In this document: in pieces, positions 42,720 to 52,555 of the stretch | Layout of the letters: every line of letters starts with the position of its first letter | How positions within the stretch are numbered: the first letter of the stretch is position 1 | DNA from: Sulfitobacter noctilucicola | GTDB lineage: Bacteria; Pseudomonadota; Alphaproteobacteria; Rhodobacterales; Rhodobacteraceae | Assembly: GCF_000622385.1 (NCBI RefSeq) | Contig: NZ_JASD01000005.1 | Location: forward strand, 62,001-126,000 | Direction of reading: 5' to 3' | DNA length: 64,000 nucleotides | Made by a program: the position numbers and the translations under genes | Notes under the pieces: model-generated | Database searches by the model: none | Seen by the model: the letters and a program-made list of their open reading frames with translations, nothing else | What the model was told of the DNA's origin: nothing

Positions 42720-43979
42720 ATGATACAGGTACTCTCAAGTGCATGGGCGCTGTTGGTTGGCATGGGCCTTTTGATGGTGGGAAACGGCATGCAAGGTACG
42801 CTGCTCGGTATCCGTGGCGCGATCGAGAATTTCTCGACCTTCGAGATGTCCATCGTCATGTCCGCCTATTTTGTCGGCTTCCTCGGTGGCTCGCGGCTGG
42901 CACCGGGCATGATCCGGCGGGTCGGGCACGTCCGGGTATTCGCGGCACTCGCATCGCTGATCTCTGCGGTGATGATCCTCTATCCGACTTTCCCGAACCT
43001 GATCGTTTGGACCTTTGGCCGTGTATTGATCGGGTTTTGCTTCTCTGCGGTGTATGTCGTGGCCGAAAGCTGGCTGAATAACGCCGCAGACAATTCGAAC
43101 CGTGGTCAGGCCTTGTCGCTTTATATGATCGTACAGACGCTGGGCATCGTGATTTCTCAGGCGCTTTTGCTGACGGCTGATCCGTCGGGTTTTGTTCTGT
43201 TCGTCATCCCGTCGATCCTTGTGAGCCTTGCGATTACGCCCATTTTGCTGTCGATCAGCCCGACACCGGCGTTTGATACCACCAAACCAATGAGCCTGCG
43301 CGAATTGGTCTCTTTCTCACCTTTGGGCTGCGTTGGTATGTTCCTGTTGGGCGGCGTGTTTTCCGCCCAATTCGGAATGGCGTCAGTCTACGGTGCCGAA
43401 GCGGGGCTGAGCGTTGCTCAAATCTCTATCTTTGTGGCCACCTTCTTTGTCGGTTCGGTCGTTTTGCAATTTCCGATCGGGTGGATTTCGGACCGGATGA
43501 ACCGCCGCACCCTGATCGCCATCGTGTCCGGCATAGGCGCATTGGGATCTATTCTTGGCATGTTTATGGGGCATGTATATCCCATTCTGCTTGTCTCGGC
43601 CTTTGTCGTCGGTGGCATGTCGAACCCGCTTTATTCACTGCTGATTGCCCACACCAACGACTTTCTTGAGCACGAGGACATGGCCGCGGCCTCAGGCGGT
43701 ATGGTGTTCATCAACGGTTTGGGCGCAATTCTTGGACCGATCATCACGGGCTGGATGATGGGCACGGCATTGGGACCGGGCGGGTTTTATCTTTTCACCG
43801 CAGTTCTCTTTATCTCTCTCACGTTCTACGCCACCTACCGCTCCACACAGCGGGACGTTGTCGGTGTCGACGATACTGGCGACTTTATCCCGCTGACCGC
43901 CTCTGCGACTGCCGTCGCGGTGGAGTTTGCGCAAGAAGTTGCCATCGAAGCGGAGCTTGAGCCGGAAAATTCCCCGTGA
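42720..43979 (+). CDS. MFS transporter (YcaD-like)
   Basis: Major facilitator with 12 hydrophobic helices in 419 residues, typical of the YcaD subfamily (MSAYFVGFLGGSRLAPGMIRRVGHVRVFAALASL; second-half motif FPIGWISDRMNRRTLIA, a variant of the MFS DRxxR loop). The C-terminal about 40 residues are acidic and soluble. Substrate unknown. ATG 42720 has AAGGA 9 bp upstream; an overlapping ATG at 42716 is in another frame and gives no transporter. Confidence 0.88.
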   Translation: MIQVLSSAWALLVGMGLLMVGNGMQGTLLGIRGAIENFSTFEMSIVMSAYFVGFLGGSRLAPGMIRRVGHVRVFAALASLISAVMILYPTFPNLIVWTFGRVLIGFCFSAVYVVAESWLNNAADNSNRGQALSLYMIVQTLGIVISQALLLTADPSGFVLFVIPSILVSLAITPILLSISPTPAFDTTKPMSLRELVSFSPLGCVGMFLLGGVFSAQFGMASVYGAEAGLSVAQISIFVATFFVGSVVLQFPIGWISDRMNRRTLIAIVSGIGALGSILGMFMGHVYPILLVSAFVVGGMSNPLYSLLIAHTNDFLEHEDMAAASGGMVFINGLGAILGPIITGWMMGTALGPGGFYLFTAVLFISLTFYATYRSTQRDVVGVDDTGDFIPLTASATAVAVEFAQEVAIEAELEPENSP

Positions 43980-44082
43980 ACTGAGAACAGATGTCAGGTG
44001 TGATACAATTTGTGACTGGGCAGAATGGAAATTTTGTCCGTAAGTTGAACAGGTTGGGCCATTCAGGCCAAAGGAAAATGAT

Positions 44083-44670
44083 ATGACAGATCCTCAGGAA
44101 ATTCTTTCGTTCTGGCTGGATGAGGTCGGACCAAAAGGTTGGTACGCTCAGGATGATGCTTTGGATACGGAAATCCGCAACCGGTTTGAGGATGGCTGGC
44201 ACGCGGCTTGTGACGGGAAGTTTTCGCTCTGGCTGACGTATCCAAGCGGCGCATTGGCCTATATCATCCTGACGGATCAGTTTTCGCGCAATATGTATCG
44301 CGGTGAGGGGCAAGCCTTTGCCAGCGACCGTATGGGACTGGCTGTTGCCAAATCTGCCATCGCACGCAATTGGGACATGATGATCGACCCGCCGGCCCGG
44401 CAGTTCTTTTACATGCCGCTTATGCATTCCGAGAGCTTGATTGATCAGGACCGCTGCGTCCGTCTGATGTGTGAACGGATGCCGAAGGAAGGTGCAAATA
44501 ACCTGCTGCACGCCCGCGCACACCGAGAAGTCATTCGCCAGTTCGGCAGGTTTCCGTATCGCAACGCTGCACTTTCCCGCTGCAGTACAGCGGCCGAACA
44601 GACCTATATGGACGCAGGCGGCTACGCGAGCACCCTGCGAACGCTGGAAGCGGTGGGCGAAGCCGCCTGA
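44083..44670 (+). CDS. DUF924 family protein
   Basis: A 195-residue, mostly helical, soluble protein of the DUF924 family (TPR-like helices). DPQEILSFWLDEVGPKGWYAQDDALDTEIRNRF is the conserved start; ILTDQFSRNMYRGEGQAFASD and FFYMPLMHSESLIDQDRCV are the family core blocks. Function is unknown; members are common beside diverse genes. AAAGGA gives the ribosome site. It precedes lpdA by 85 bp but the lpdA operator lies between them. Confidence 0.87.
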   Translation: MTDPQEILSFWLDEVGPKGWYAQDDALDTEIRNRFEDGWHAACDGKFSLWLTYPSGALAYIILTDQFSRNMYRGEGQAFASDRMGLAVAKSAIARNWDMMIDPPARQFFYMPLMHSESLIDQDRCVRLMCERMPKEGANNLLHARAHREVIRQFGRFPYRNAALSRCSTAAEQTYMDAGGYASTLRTLEAVGEAA

Positions 44671-44705
44671 TACCGAACAAGTCGCGGTTGTGGATGAAGC
44701 TGATG

Positions 44706-44723
44706 TAGTTTAACGATAAACTA
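44706..44723 (+). promoter_or_regulatory. Palindromic operator upstream of lpdA
   Basis: TAGTTTAACGATAAACTA, arms TAGTTTA/TAAACTA, 33-50 bp before the lpdA ATG. It matches the pdhA palindrome in arms, size and position and differs only in the central 4 bp, so one regulator probably sets both E1/E2 and E3 levels. Confidence 0.7.
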
Positions 44724-44755
44724 TATTTGCAACGTCATTCTGCGAGGTTCCTATC

Positions 44756-46150
44756 ATGGCTGCACACTCCTTCGATCTGATCGTCATCGGGGCAGGTCCG
44801 GGCGGCTATGTCGCCGCGATCCGGGGCGCACAACTGGGCATGAAAGTCGCCATCGTCGAGCGCGAGAACCTTGGCGGTATCTGTTTGAATTGGGGCTGCA
44901 TCCCGACAAAGGCGATGCTGCGGTCGTCTGAGGTGTTTCATCTGATGCACCGCGCCAAGGAGTTTGGCCTGAAGGCAGACGGGATCGACTATGATCTGGA
45001 TGCCGTGGTCAAGCGCTCACGCAAAGTCGCGGGTCAGCTGTCGGGCGGCATCGGCCATCTGATGAAGAAGAACAAGATTACGGTATTCATGGGCGAAGCG
45101 ACGATTCCGGCCAAGGGCAAGGTGAGCGTCAAAACGGACAAGGGCACCGAGGATCTATCGGCCAAAAACATTGTGCTGGCCACCGGGGCACGGGCGCGCG
45201 AACTGCCGGGCCTTGAGGCTGATGGCAAGCTGGTCTGGACGTACCGTCACGCGCTGCAACCGGTGCATATGCCGAAAAAGCTGTTGGTGATCGGCTCGGG
45301 CGCTATCGGTATCGAATTCGCCAGTTTCTACAACACGCTGGGTGCAGATACGACGGTGGTTGAGGTCATGGACCGCGTATTGCCTGTCGAGGATGCGGAA
45401 GTCTCGGCCTTTGCAAAGAAAGCGTTCGAGAAGCAGGGCATGAAGATCATGCAAAAGGCGATGGTCAAAAAGCTTGATCGCGCCAAGGACAAGGTAACCG
45501 CCCATATCGAAGTGGGCGGCAAAGTGGAGAAACATGAATTCGACACGGTGATCTCTGCCGTGGGCATCGTCGGTAACGTTGAAAACCTTGGTCTGGAAGA
45601 GCTGGGCGTCAAGATCGACCGAACCCATGTGGTGACCGATGAATTCTGCCGCACAGGCGTTGAAGGGCTATACGCGATCGGTGACATCGCCGGTGCGCCT
45701 TGGCTGGCGCACAAGGCCAGCCACGAGGGTGTCATGGTCGCCGATCTGATTGCAGGCAAACATGCACATCCGGTGAAGCCCGAGAGCATTGCAGGCTGTA
45801 CCTACTGCCACCCGCAGGTCGCCTCTGTCGGCTATACGGAGGCCAAGGCCAAAGAACTTGGATATGACATCAAGGTCGGGCGCTTTCCTTTCATTGGCAA
45901 TGGCAAGGCCATCGCTTTGGGTGAAGAGAGCGGCATGATCAAGACGATCTTTGACGCAAAGACAGGCGAACTGTTGGGCGCGCATATGGTCGGCGCAGAG
46001 GTGACCGAGCTCATTCAGGGCTATGTCGTGGGACGCCAGTTGGAGACCACGGAAGAAGACCTGATGAACACCGTTTTCCCGCATCCGACCCTGTCAGAAA
46101 TGATGCATGAAAGCGTATTGGACGCCTATGACCGCGTCATCCATATGTAG
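44756..46150 (+). CDS. lpdA: Dihydrolipoyl dehydrogenase (E3)
   Basis: FAD enzyme that reoxidises dihydrolipoamide of pyruvate and other 2-oxoacid dehydrogenases, passing electrons to NAD. The 464 residues carry the FAD site IGAGPGGYVAA (11-21), redox Cys43 and Cys48 (ICLNWGCIPTK), the NAD site IGSGAIGIEFAS (about 181-192), and the C-terminal His-Glu of HPHPTLSEMMHE. The upstream palindrome it shares with pdhA suggests this copy serves the pyruvate complex. Confidence 0.96.
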   Translation: MAAHSFDLIVIGAGPGGYVAAIRGAQLGMKVAIVERENLGGICLNWGCIPTKAMLRSSEVFHLMHRAKEFGLKADGIDYDLDAVVKRSRKVAGQLSGGIGHLMKKNKITVFMGEATIPAKGKVSVKTDKGTEDLSAKNIVLATGARARELPGLEADGKLVWTYRHALQPVHMPKKLLVIGSGAIGIEFASFYNTLGADTTVVEVMDRVLPVEDAEVSAFAKKAFEKQGMKIMQKAMVKKLDRAKDKVTAHIEVGGKVEKHEFDTVISAVGIVGNVENLGLEELGVKIDRTHVVTDEFCRTGVEGLYAIGDIAGAPWLAHKASHEGVMVADLIAGKHAHPVKPESIAGCTYCHPQVASVGYTEAKAKELGYDIKVGRFPFIGNGKAIALGEESGMIKTIFDAKTGELLGAHMVGAEVTELIQGYVVGRQLETTEEDLMNTVFPHPTLSEMMHESVLDAYDRVIHM

Positions 46151-46433
46151 TTTTGATCCAGCGGACGCGGGGCTGTGGCCCCGCGACGTGACTTCTGGAG
46201 CGTGAGGGCACAGTCATACATCGTCGTGATCGTTGTGTAGGGTGACAGGTTTTTTCATTGCTGGGAAGCGGTTCAGGGGCAGCTCTGCCCTGAACGCGCG
46301 TGATCTATGGTTCTGCTGTTCATACCGACCTCAAGGACAAGCCGGGCAAGCCCGTCGCTGCGCGATCCTTGCCCCCGATCCGAACAGCGGCTTGGCGCTT
46401 TACGGCGGGCAGGGTCGCTGGCATAGATAGAAC
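46151..46433 (+). other. Structured 283-bp intergenic region after lpdA
   Basis: Two strong hairpins: CGCGGGGC/GCCCCGCG at about 46164-46184 and GTTCAG-GGCAG/CTGCC-CTGAAC at 46271-46295. Neither has a T-run immediately after it. The first may end the lpdA transcript; the second lies upstream of the methyltransferase gene and could be part of a leader or a small RNA. No gene was recognised here. Confidence 0.4.
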
Positions 46434-46997
46434 ATGGTCAGTCTCAACCGCGTCGTCATGCAACCCTCCAGCCGTCGGATGATCAAGGCCCTTGGTCCCG
46501 AAGGGCTTGATGTGGCCGAGATCTCAGGGAAATGGGGTCAACGATTTGATTTTAAAAGTTATACAGCGTTTCGTTATCCAGCCTTTGATGTCTGCGCCGC
46601 ACCATTTGTGAATGGAGAGACGGGCAAAGTTCATCAGTTCGATCTGATCCTTGCCAATCAGGTCTGGGAGCATCTGGACCGTCCTTATGCTGCGACACGC
46701 AACGTACATGCGATGCTGCGCCCCGGTGGGCATTTTTGGGTCGCGGTGCCGTTTTTTGCGCCTTTGCACGCCGCCCCGCAGGATTGTTCACGTTGGTCGG
46801 CACGCGGGCTCAAGAACCTGCTGGTTGAGGGCGGATTTGACGAAGACGCCGTTCATGCGGAGCAATGGGGCAACCGGCATGTTGCGCGCAGGAACCTCGA
46901 GGACATTTGGCCGCCGGTACATGACCCCGAAACAGACGATATCAAAAACGATCCCGATTTTCCCATCTGCGCCTGGGCCTTGGCGCAAAAGGTATGA
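46434..46997 (+). CDS. Methyltransferase-like protein with degenerate SAM motif
   Basis: A 187-residue protein resembling the C-terminal two thirds of class I (type 11) SAM methyltransferases: FDLILANQVWEHLDRPYAATRNVHAMLRPGGHFWVAVPF fits motifs II-III, and the following FFAPLHAAPQDCSRWSARGLKNLLVEGGF is typical of sugar or glycan methyltransferases. The usual glycine-rich motif I (E-x-G-x-G) is replaced by LDVAEISGKWGQ, so SAM binding may be altered. The stop overlaps the start of the next MFS gene (ATGATG), so the two form an operon. Confidence 0.75.
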   Translation: MVSLNRVVMQPSSRRMIKALGPEGLDVAEISGKWGQRFDFKSYTAFRYPAFDVCAAPFVNGETGKVHQFDLILANQVWEHLDRPYAATRNVHAMLRPGGHFWVAVPFFAPLHAAPQDCSRWSARGLKNLLVEGGFDEDAVHAEQWGNRHVARRNLEDIWPPVHDPETDDIKNDPDFPICAWALAQKV

Positions 46998-48154
46998 TGC
47001 CCCTGCGCACGCCTTGGGTGTTGATCCTGTTGCTTTGGGGGGCAGGGCTGGGGGCTGCCGCGCAATACGGCAAGGTGTCTGTAATCTTCGATCTGTTGCC
47101 GATGGCCTATCCCGATGCGGGTGCGGCTGTTGGATGGATCGTCTCGTTGGTTGGCTTTGTCGGCATTGTCTTTGGTGTGGTTGCGGGGCTGGTCGTTGCC
47201 CGCTTCCGCTACCGGCGCGCTTTGCTTGTCTCGCTTTGGGTCGGGGCGGCGGTGTCAGTGGTGCAGGCATTGCTGCCGCCGCTTCCGTGGATGCTTGCCA
47301 GCCGCGTTGTAGAAGGCGCGTCCCATCTTGGTCTGGTCGTCGCTGCCCCTACGCTGATCGCGCAACTAAGCGCCGACAAGGACCGGGGTCTTACGCTCAC
47401 CCTTTGGGGAACGTTCTTTGGCGTGGCCTTTGGCCTGCTGGCATTTGCAGGGCGTCCTTTGGCCCTGAACTTTGGGCTGCCTGCGTTGTTTCTGGCCCAC
47501 GGGGCCTATATGGCCCTGTTTGCTCTGATCCTGAGCGCGAAATTACGTGCCTTGCCGGCTGAGGATGCACCGCCGGAGTTGTCCGTGCGGGAGATGTTGC
47601 GCAGTCATCTCACGATCTACCGCTCACCTTTCCTGTCTGCGCCCGCGATCGGCTGGCTTTTCTATACTTTCAGCTTTGTCTCCATTCTCACTGTGTTGCC
47701 GCCCTATATAGCAGCCGACAGCCGTGCTTTTGTGATGACCGCCATGCCGCTGACAAGCATCGCGGTATCGATGACAGTTGGCGTTGGCCTGTTGCGGGTC
47801 TTTTCCGCGGTTCGTGTGGTTGAGCTTGGGTTTGCGCTGTCTGCGCTGGCGATGGTCTGGTTATGGCTGGTGCCCGGCGGCCCGCCGGCCTGCCTGTTTC
47901 TTGCAGCTTCCATGGGGCTGATGCAGGGGGCGAGTTTTGCTGCCGTGCCCCAGCTGAACCAGACCCCATCGGCGCAGGCGCAGGCTAACGGGGCGATGGC
48001 GCAGATGGGCAACATCGGCAATACGCTTGGCACGCCGGTAATGGCCTTTGCCTTGGTAAGTGGTGGGTATAGCGTGTTGCCCATGCTGGCGGGCGGTGCC
48101 TTTGTTCTGGGGCTGATCATGCATCTGCTGTTGGGAAAAATACGCAGAAGATAA
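46994..48154 (+). CDS. MFS transporter
   Basis: Twelve hydrophobic helices in 386 residues and an [11 protein letters not shown] loop after TM2-3 fit a small major-facilitator family member ([43 protein letters not shown] is the TM4-5 region). The C-terminus ends in a short basic tail. Substrate is unknown. It overlaps the upstream methyltransferase-like gene by 4 bp; an alternative ATG lies 3 bp later. Confidence 0.85.
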   Translation: MMPLRTPWVLILLLWGAGLGAAAQYGKVSVIFDLLPMAYPDAGAAVGWIVSLVGFVGIVFGVVAGLVVARFRYRRALLVSLWVGAAVSVVQALLPPLPWMLASRVVEGASHLGLVVAAPTLIAQLSADKDRGLTLTLWGTFFGVAFGLLAFAGRPLALNFGLPALFLAHGAYMALFALILSAKLRALPAEDAPPELSVREMLRSHLTIYRSPFLSAPAIGWLFYTFSFVSILTVLPPYIAADSRAFVMTAMPLTSIAVSMTVGVGLLRVFSAVRVVELGFALSALAMVWLWLVPGGPPACLFLAASMGLMQGASFAAVPQLNQTPSAQAQANGAMAQMGNIGNTLGTPVMAFALVSGGYSVLPMLAGGAFVLGLIMHLLLGKIRRR

Positions 48155-48234
48155 CCTGTTTACCTTTTGTTCCGGTTTTCCCATTGGAGAATCCGCCAAG
48201 GCCACCTATGTCTGACGGGAATAAGGGGTGTGTT

Positions 48235-51108
48235 ATGGCTGAGCTGAAGAATATCGAGGTGCGCGGCGCGCGCGAGCATAATCTCAAGAACATTGATGTG
48301 GATATTCCGCGCGACCAACTGGTCGTGATTACAGGGCTGTCCGGTTCCGGCAAGTCGTCGCTGGCGTTTGATACGATTTATGCTGAAGGGCAGCGCCGCT
48401 ATGTGGAATCGCTAAGCGCTTATGCGCGCCAATTCCTTGATATGATGCAGAAACCTGACGTCGATCATATTTCAGGCCTCAGCCCTGCCATTTCCATTGA
48501 GCAGAAAACCACGTCCAAGAACCCCCGTTCGACCGTTGGTACTGTGACCGAAATCTATGACTATATGCGTCTGCTCTTTGCGCGCGTGGGGACACCTTAT
48601 AGCCCCGCAACCGGTAAGCCGATTGAGGCGCAGCAGGTGCAGGATATGGTCGACCGGATCATGAAGATGGAGGAGGGGACACGCGCCTATCTGCTGGCCC
48701 CAATCGTGCGCGATCGTAAGGGCGAGTACAAAAAAGAGTTCATAGAACTGCGCAAATCCGGTTTTCAGCGGGTGAAAGTGAACGGCGAATTCTATGAGTT
48801 GGACACGCCGCCTACGCTGGATAAGAAGTTCCGCCATGACATTGATGTGGTTGTGGACCGTATTGTTGTGCGCGAAGGGCTGGAAACTCGATTGGCCGAT
48901 AGCCTGCGCACAGCACTGGATCTGGCGGATGGCATCGCAATTCTGGAAACGGCACCATCCGAGGGCGAGCCGGAGCGCAGCACGTTTTCAGAGAAATTTG
49001 CCTGCCCTGTAAGCGGGTTCACCATTCCCGAGATTGAACCGCGCCTGTTTTCATTCAACGCCCCCTTCGGGGCCTGCCCGGAATGTGACGGTCTGGGGAT
49101 GGAGCTCTTCTTTGATGAGCGCCTTGTGGTGCCGGACCAGAATCTCAAGGTCTATGATGGCGCGTTGGCCCCTTGGCGCAAAGGCAAGAGCCCGTACTTT
49201 AAGCAGACGATTGAAGCGATTGCCAAACATTATGAATTCAACCCGAACACCAAGTGGAAAGACCTCGACCCGAAGGTGCAAAAGGTCTTCCTGCGTGGGT
49301 CAGGCAAAGAAGAAATCAAATTCCGCTACGATGAAGGTGGACGCGTCTATGAGGTGAGCCGTGTTTTCGAAGGGGTAATTCCCAACATGGAGCGCCGCTA
49401 CCGCGAAACAGACAGCAATTGGGTGCGTGAGGAATTCGAACGATATCAGAATAATCGTCCCTGTGGCACGTGCGAAGGGTACCGTCTGCGTGCCGAGGCG
49501 CTTGCGGTCAAGATTGGCAAACCAAATGATCTGCGTCACGCGGGACAGGTGGTTCAGATGTCGATCCGCGAAGCTTTCGAGTGGTGCAATACAGTGCCGG
49601 AAGCGTTGACCCCGCAGAAAAACGAGATTGCGAAGGCCATTCTCAAAGAAATTCGGGAACGCTTGGGTTTCTTGAATAATGTTGGATTAGAATATCTTAC
49701 GCTAGCACGTTCAAGTGGGACTTTAAGTGGGGGTGAGAGCCAACGCATCCGTTTGGCATCCCAGATCGGTTCAGGCCTGACTGGTGTGCTTTATGTATTG
49801 GACGAGCCGTCCATCGGCCTACACCAGCGCGACAACGACCGCCTGCTTTTGACACTCAAGAACCTGCGCGATCAGGGGAATACAGTGATCGTGGTAGAGC
49901 ATGATGAGGAAGCCATTCGCGAGGCCGACTATGTCTTTGACATCGGACCGGGCGCAGGTGTGCACGGCGGTCAGGTGGTCAGCCACGGTGTGCCAGCTGC
50001 GATTGCGGCCGACGCGAATTCAATCACGGGCCAGTATTTGACGGGCGCGCGTGAGATTGCGGTCCCCGCAACGCGGCGGGCGGGGAACAAAAAGAAAATT
50101 CAGGTGGTCAAGGCGACCGGAAACAACCTTCAGAATGTGACTGCTGACTTCCCGCTCGGCAAGTTTGTCTGCGTGACAGGTGTTTCTGGTGGCGGCAAGT
50201 CGACCCTCACGATTGAGACCCTGTTCAAAACGGCTTCTATGAACCTGAACGGTGCCCGCCAGACACCTGCACCTTGCGAGACAATCAAGGGTTTGGAACA
50301 TCTGGATAAGGTCATCGACATTGACCAGCGTCCCATCGGACGCACGCCGCGTTCCAATCCGGCAACGTATACCGGTGCGTTCACTCCGATCAGGGATTGG
50401 TTCGCGGGTCTTCCAGAAGCGAAAGCAAGGGGTTACAAGCCCGGACGCTTTAGCTTCAACGTGAAGGGCGGGCGATGTGAGGCCTGTCAGGGTGACGGCG
50501 TCATCAAAATCGAGATGCACTTCCTGCCGGATGTCTACGTGGAATGCGAGACTTGTAAGGGTGCGCGGTACAATCGCGAAACACTTGAGATCAAGTTCAA
50601 GGGCAAGTCGATTGCCGACGTGCTGGACATGACTGTCGAAGACGCACAGACGTTCTTCCAAGCGGTGCCGTCAATTCGCGAAAAGATGGATGCGCTGATG
50701 CGTGTCGGGCTTGGCTACATCAAGGTTGGACAGCAGGCGACGACCCTCTCTGGCGGTGAGGCGCAGAGGGTCAAGCTCTCCAAGGAACTGGCAAAGCGCT
50801 CTACAGGACGGACGCTTTATATTCTTGATGAGCCGACGACTGGCCTTCACTTCGAAGATGTACGTAAGTTGTTAGAAGTGTTGCACGAACTGGTGGATCA
50901 GGGGAACTCTGTCATCGTTATCGAACACAATCTCGATGTGGTGAAAACGGCTGATCACATCATCGATATCGGTCCCGAAGGCGGTGACGGCGGCGGCAGG
51001 ATTGTCGCCAAAGGCACGCCAGAGCAGGTTGCCGAGGTGGCTGAAAGCTATACGGGCAAGTACCTCAAGCCGATGCTCGAAAAACGCGCAAAGGTCGCGG
51101 CTGAATAA
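48235..51108 (+). CDS. uvrA: Excinuclease ABC subunit A
   Basis: Damage-recognition ATPase of nucleotide excision repair, 957 residues. Two ABC modules: Walker A GLSGSGKS (34-41) and GVSGGGKS (about 650), signature LSGGE twice, Walker [10 protein letters not shown] and LDEPTTGLH. Zinc fingers CPVSG...CPEC (about 255-285) and CEACQG...CETCKG (about 745-770) are intact. The frame is open 17 codons upstream; ATG 48235 is the family start with AAGGGG before it. Codons at about 49670-49740, just before the first signature, are unusually AT-rich for this genome (see findings). Confidence 0.97.
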   Translation: MAELKNIEVRGAREHNLKNIDVDIPRDQLVVITGLSGSGKSSLAFDTIYAEGQRRYVESLSAYARQFLDMMQKPDVDHISGLSPAISIEQKTTSKNPRSTVGTVTEIYDYMRLLFARVGTPYSPATGKPIEAQQVQDMVDRIMKMEEGTRAYLLAPIVRDRKGEYKKEFIELRKSGFQRVKVNGEFYELDTPPTLDKKFRHDIDVVVDRIVVREGLETRLADSLRTALDLADGIAILETAPSEGEPERSTFSEKFACPVSGFTIPEIEPRLFSFNAPFGACPECDGLGMELFFDERLVVPDQNLKVYDGALAPWRKGKSPYFKQTIEAIAKHYEFNPNTKWKDLDPKVQKVFLRGSGKEEIKFRYDEGGRVYEVSRVFEGVIPNMERRYRETDSNWVREEFERYQNNRPCGTCEGYRLRAEALAVKIGKPNDLRHAGQVVQMSIREAFEWCNTVPEALTPQKNEIAKAILKEIRERLGFLNNVGLEYLTLARSSGTLSGGESQRIRLASQIGSGLTGVLYVLDEPSIGLHQRDNDRLLLTLKNLRDQGNTVIVVEHDEEAIREADYVFDIGPGAGVHGGQVVSHGVPAAIAADANSITGQYLTGAREIAVPATRRAGNKKKIQVVKATGNNLQNVTADFPLGKFVCVTGVSGGGKSTLTIETLFKTASMNLNGARQTPAPCETIKGLEHLDKVIDIDQRPIGRTPRSNPATYTGAFTPIRDWFAGLPEAKARGYKPGRFSFNVKGGRCEACQGDGVIKIEMHFLPDVYVECETCKGARYNRETLEIKFKGKSIADVLDMTVEDAQTFFQAVPSIREKMDALMRVGLGYIKVGQQATTLSGGEAQRVKLSKELAKRSTGRTLYILDEPTTGLHFEDVRKLLEVLHELVDQGNSVIVIEHNLDVVKTADHIIDIGPEGGDGGGRIVAKGTPEQVAEVAESYTGKYLKPMLEKRAKVAAE

Positions 51109-51147
51109 GTCTTCTTAAATATGTACAATTTTATCTGGCTGGCCCGC

Positions 51148-52485
51148 TCACGGGCTGGTCAGACACAGATCAAGCAAGCGACTGAAATCTGATGCGTTGA
51201 GACTGTCAAATTCGGTCGCCAGCGTCTCGATCTCCGCAGCACGCGGCGCACCTAGCACCGGATCTGCGAAAAGGTGAAACTTTTCAGAGATTTCGTTGTC
51301 GGAGAGTGGTGCATCGCTGTCCCCCTTCGGGGTGCGTGGCACATCCTCAAAGCGCCGACCGTCCTTTGTATGGATCGTCACTTGCGCCCATCTTTTACCT
51401 TGTGAAATCCGCGTAAAGTGGTCGTCATCGATCAACTCTACGACGTCGCTAACCCTCAAAATGTCGGGGTCCGACAGGGTTTCAGGTGCTAATTCATGCA
51501 CACCAATTTGCCCGCGCACGATCATCGTCGCGACTGGAAAGGCGATGCTGTATGCAAATTCGTCCGGCGTTGCGGGGCGGTGGCCGGCAAGACGGGTGGC
51601 ATTGTGAAATGTTTTTATCTCAACGCGTGCAATCTCCTGATGGGACAGATCATGCGCTGACATCAAATGAGCAACCGAATCGATGCTGGGATGCGCCCAA
51701 CGGCAGCAGGGGTAGGGTTTGTAACTGGTGTCCTCCACCGTGCGCCAGCCCTGTCCCAAATCGGCCCAGAATTCAGGAGCCTCTTCACAGGTCAGCGCGG
51801 GGGCACCAGTGAAACCCTCGCGTGCCAGATAGGCGGCAGTTATGCCGGAAGGGGCGCCCCATCCGACACCATCACGCACCATCGTGGGATGATCGATACA
51901 GCGCATCATCTGGCTGCGTGGCCCGTGATATTCTCCGATACCTGCCGCGTGGCGTATCTGTTCGGGCGTTAGACCAAGCACCCGCGCCGCAGCGGCAGCG
52001 ATGCCGACAGCGGTCCACGCGCCAGAGGTATGGTAATCCGGGCAGGTCGCATGTTGCGCTAGACCGGAGCGATAGCTGATCTCGTACCCGATGGCGAGGT
52101 GTACCGCAAAGTCCATTCCGTTCAGAGGTTTATCTGATGCATCAGCCATAGCCATCAGTGCAGGAAAAACGCCGGAACCCGCATGGCCCTTGCAAGGTGA
52201 AGTGGTGTCGTGCGCGTCTACCGCATCGACAGTAAAGGCTCCTGCCATCGCGGCACCTGCAGGGGAGAGGGATCTGCCATCCATAAGGACCCGCGATGCT
52301 CCGGCATTCGTGATGCCGAACATGGCGGCTGCTCCGCGTACCGCAATGTGCGCCATGTCCGACGTTGATGCGACAGCCGCCACGCCCATGGTGTCTAGAA
52401 AGGACCGCCGCAAAATGTCCAGCAAGGGCGGCGGTAGGTCTCGATATGCAAGATCTGCGGCAAAGGTTTGAAAAGGCAGGGTCAT
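51148..52485 (-). CDS. MmgE/PrpD family protein
   Basis: A 445-residue protein of the MmgE/PrpD family, whose studied members are 2-methylcitrate dehydratase, cis-aconitate decarboxylase and related enzymes. Visible blocks: DAVDAHDTTSPCKGHAGSGVFPALMAMAD and VGWGAPSGITAAYLAREGFTG. The DAHD and CKGHAG segments align with the catalytic region. It is the last minus-strand gene after the valine-degradation operon, 70 bp after mmsB, so a role in branched-chain or propionate metabolism is plausible but unproven. ATG 52485 has GGAGG upstream; a GTG 9 bp earlier is possible. Confidence 0.85.
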   Translation of the reverse strand: MTLPFQTFAADLAYRDLPPPLLDILRRSFLDTMGVAAVASTSDMAHIAVRGAAAMFGITNAGASRVLMDGRSLSPAGAAMAGAFTVDAVDAHDTTSPCKGHAGSGVFPALMAMADASDKPLNGMDFAVHLAIGYEISYRSGLAQHATCPDYHTSGAWTAVGIAAAAARVLGLTPEQIRHAAGIGEYHGPRSQMMRCIDHPTMVRDGVGWGAPSGITAAYLAREGFTGAPALTCEEAPEFWADLGQGWRTVEDTSYKPYPCCRWAHPSIDSVAHLMSAHDLSHQEIARVEIKTFHNATRLAGHRPATPDEFAYSIAFPVATMIVRGQIGVHELAPETLSDPDILRVSDVVELIDDDHFTRISQGKRWAQVTIHTKDGRRFEDVPRTPKGDSDAPLSDNEISEKFHLFADPVLGAPRAAEIETLATEFDSLNASDFSRLLDLCLTSP

Positions 52486-52555
52486 GCGAGGCACCTCCGG
52501 TCAGGATACCTCAAGCCTAACCCCGGTCGGCCGCTGAAATTGCCTGTTTGCGACC

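Noticed and set aside
42716..43081. 121-codon frame starting at ATG 42716
   Set aside because: Out-of-frame shadow of the MFS transporter that starts 4 bp later.
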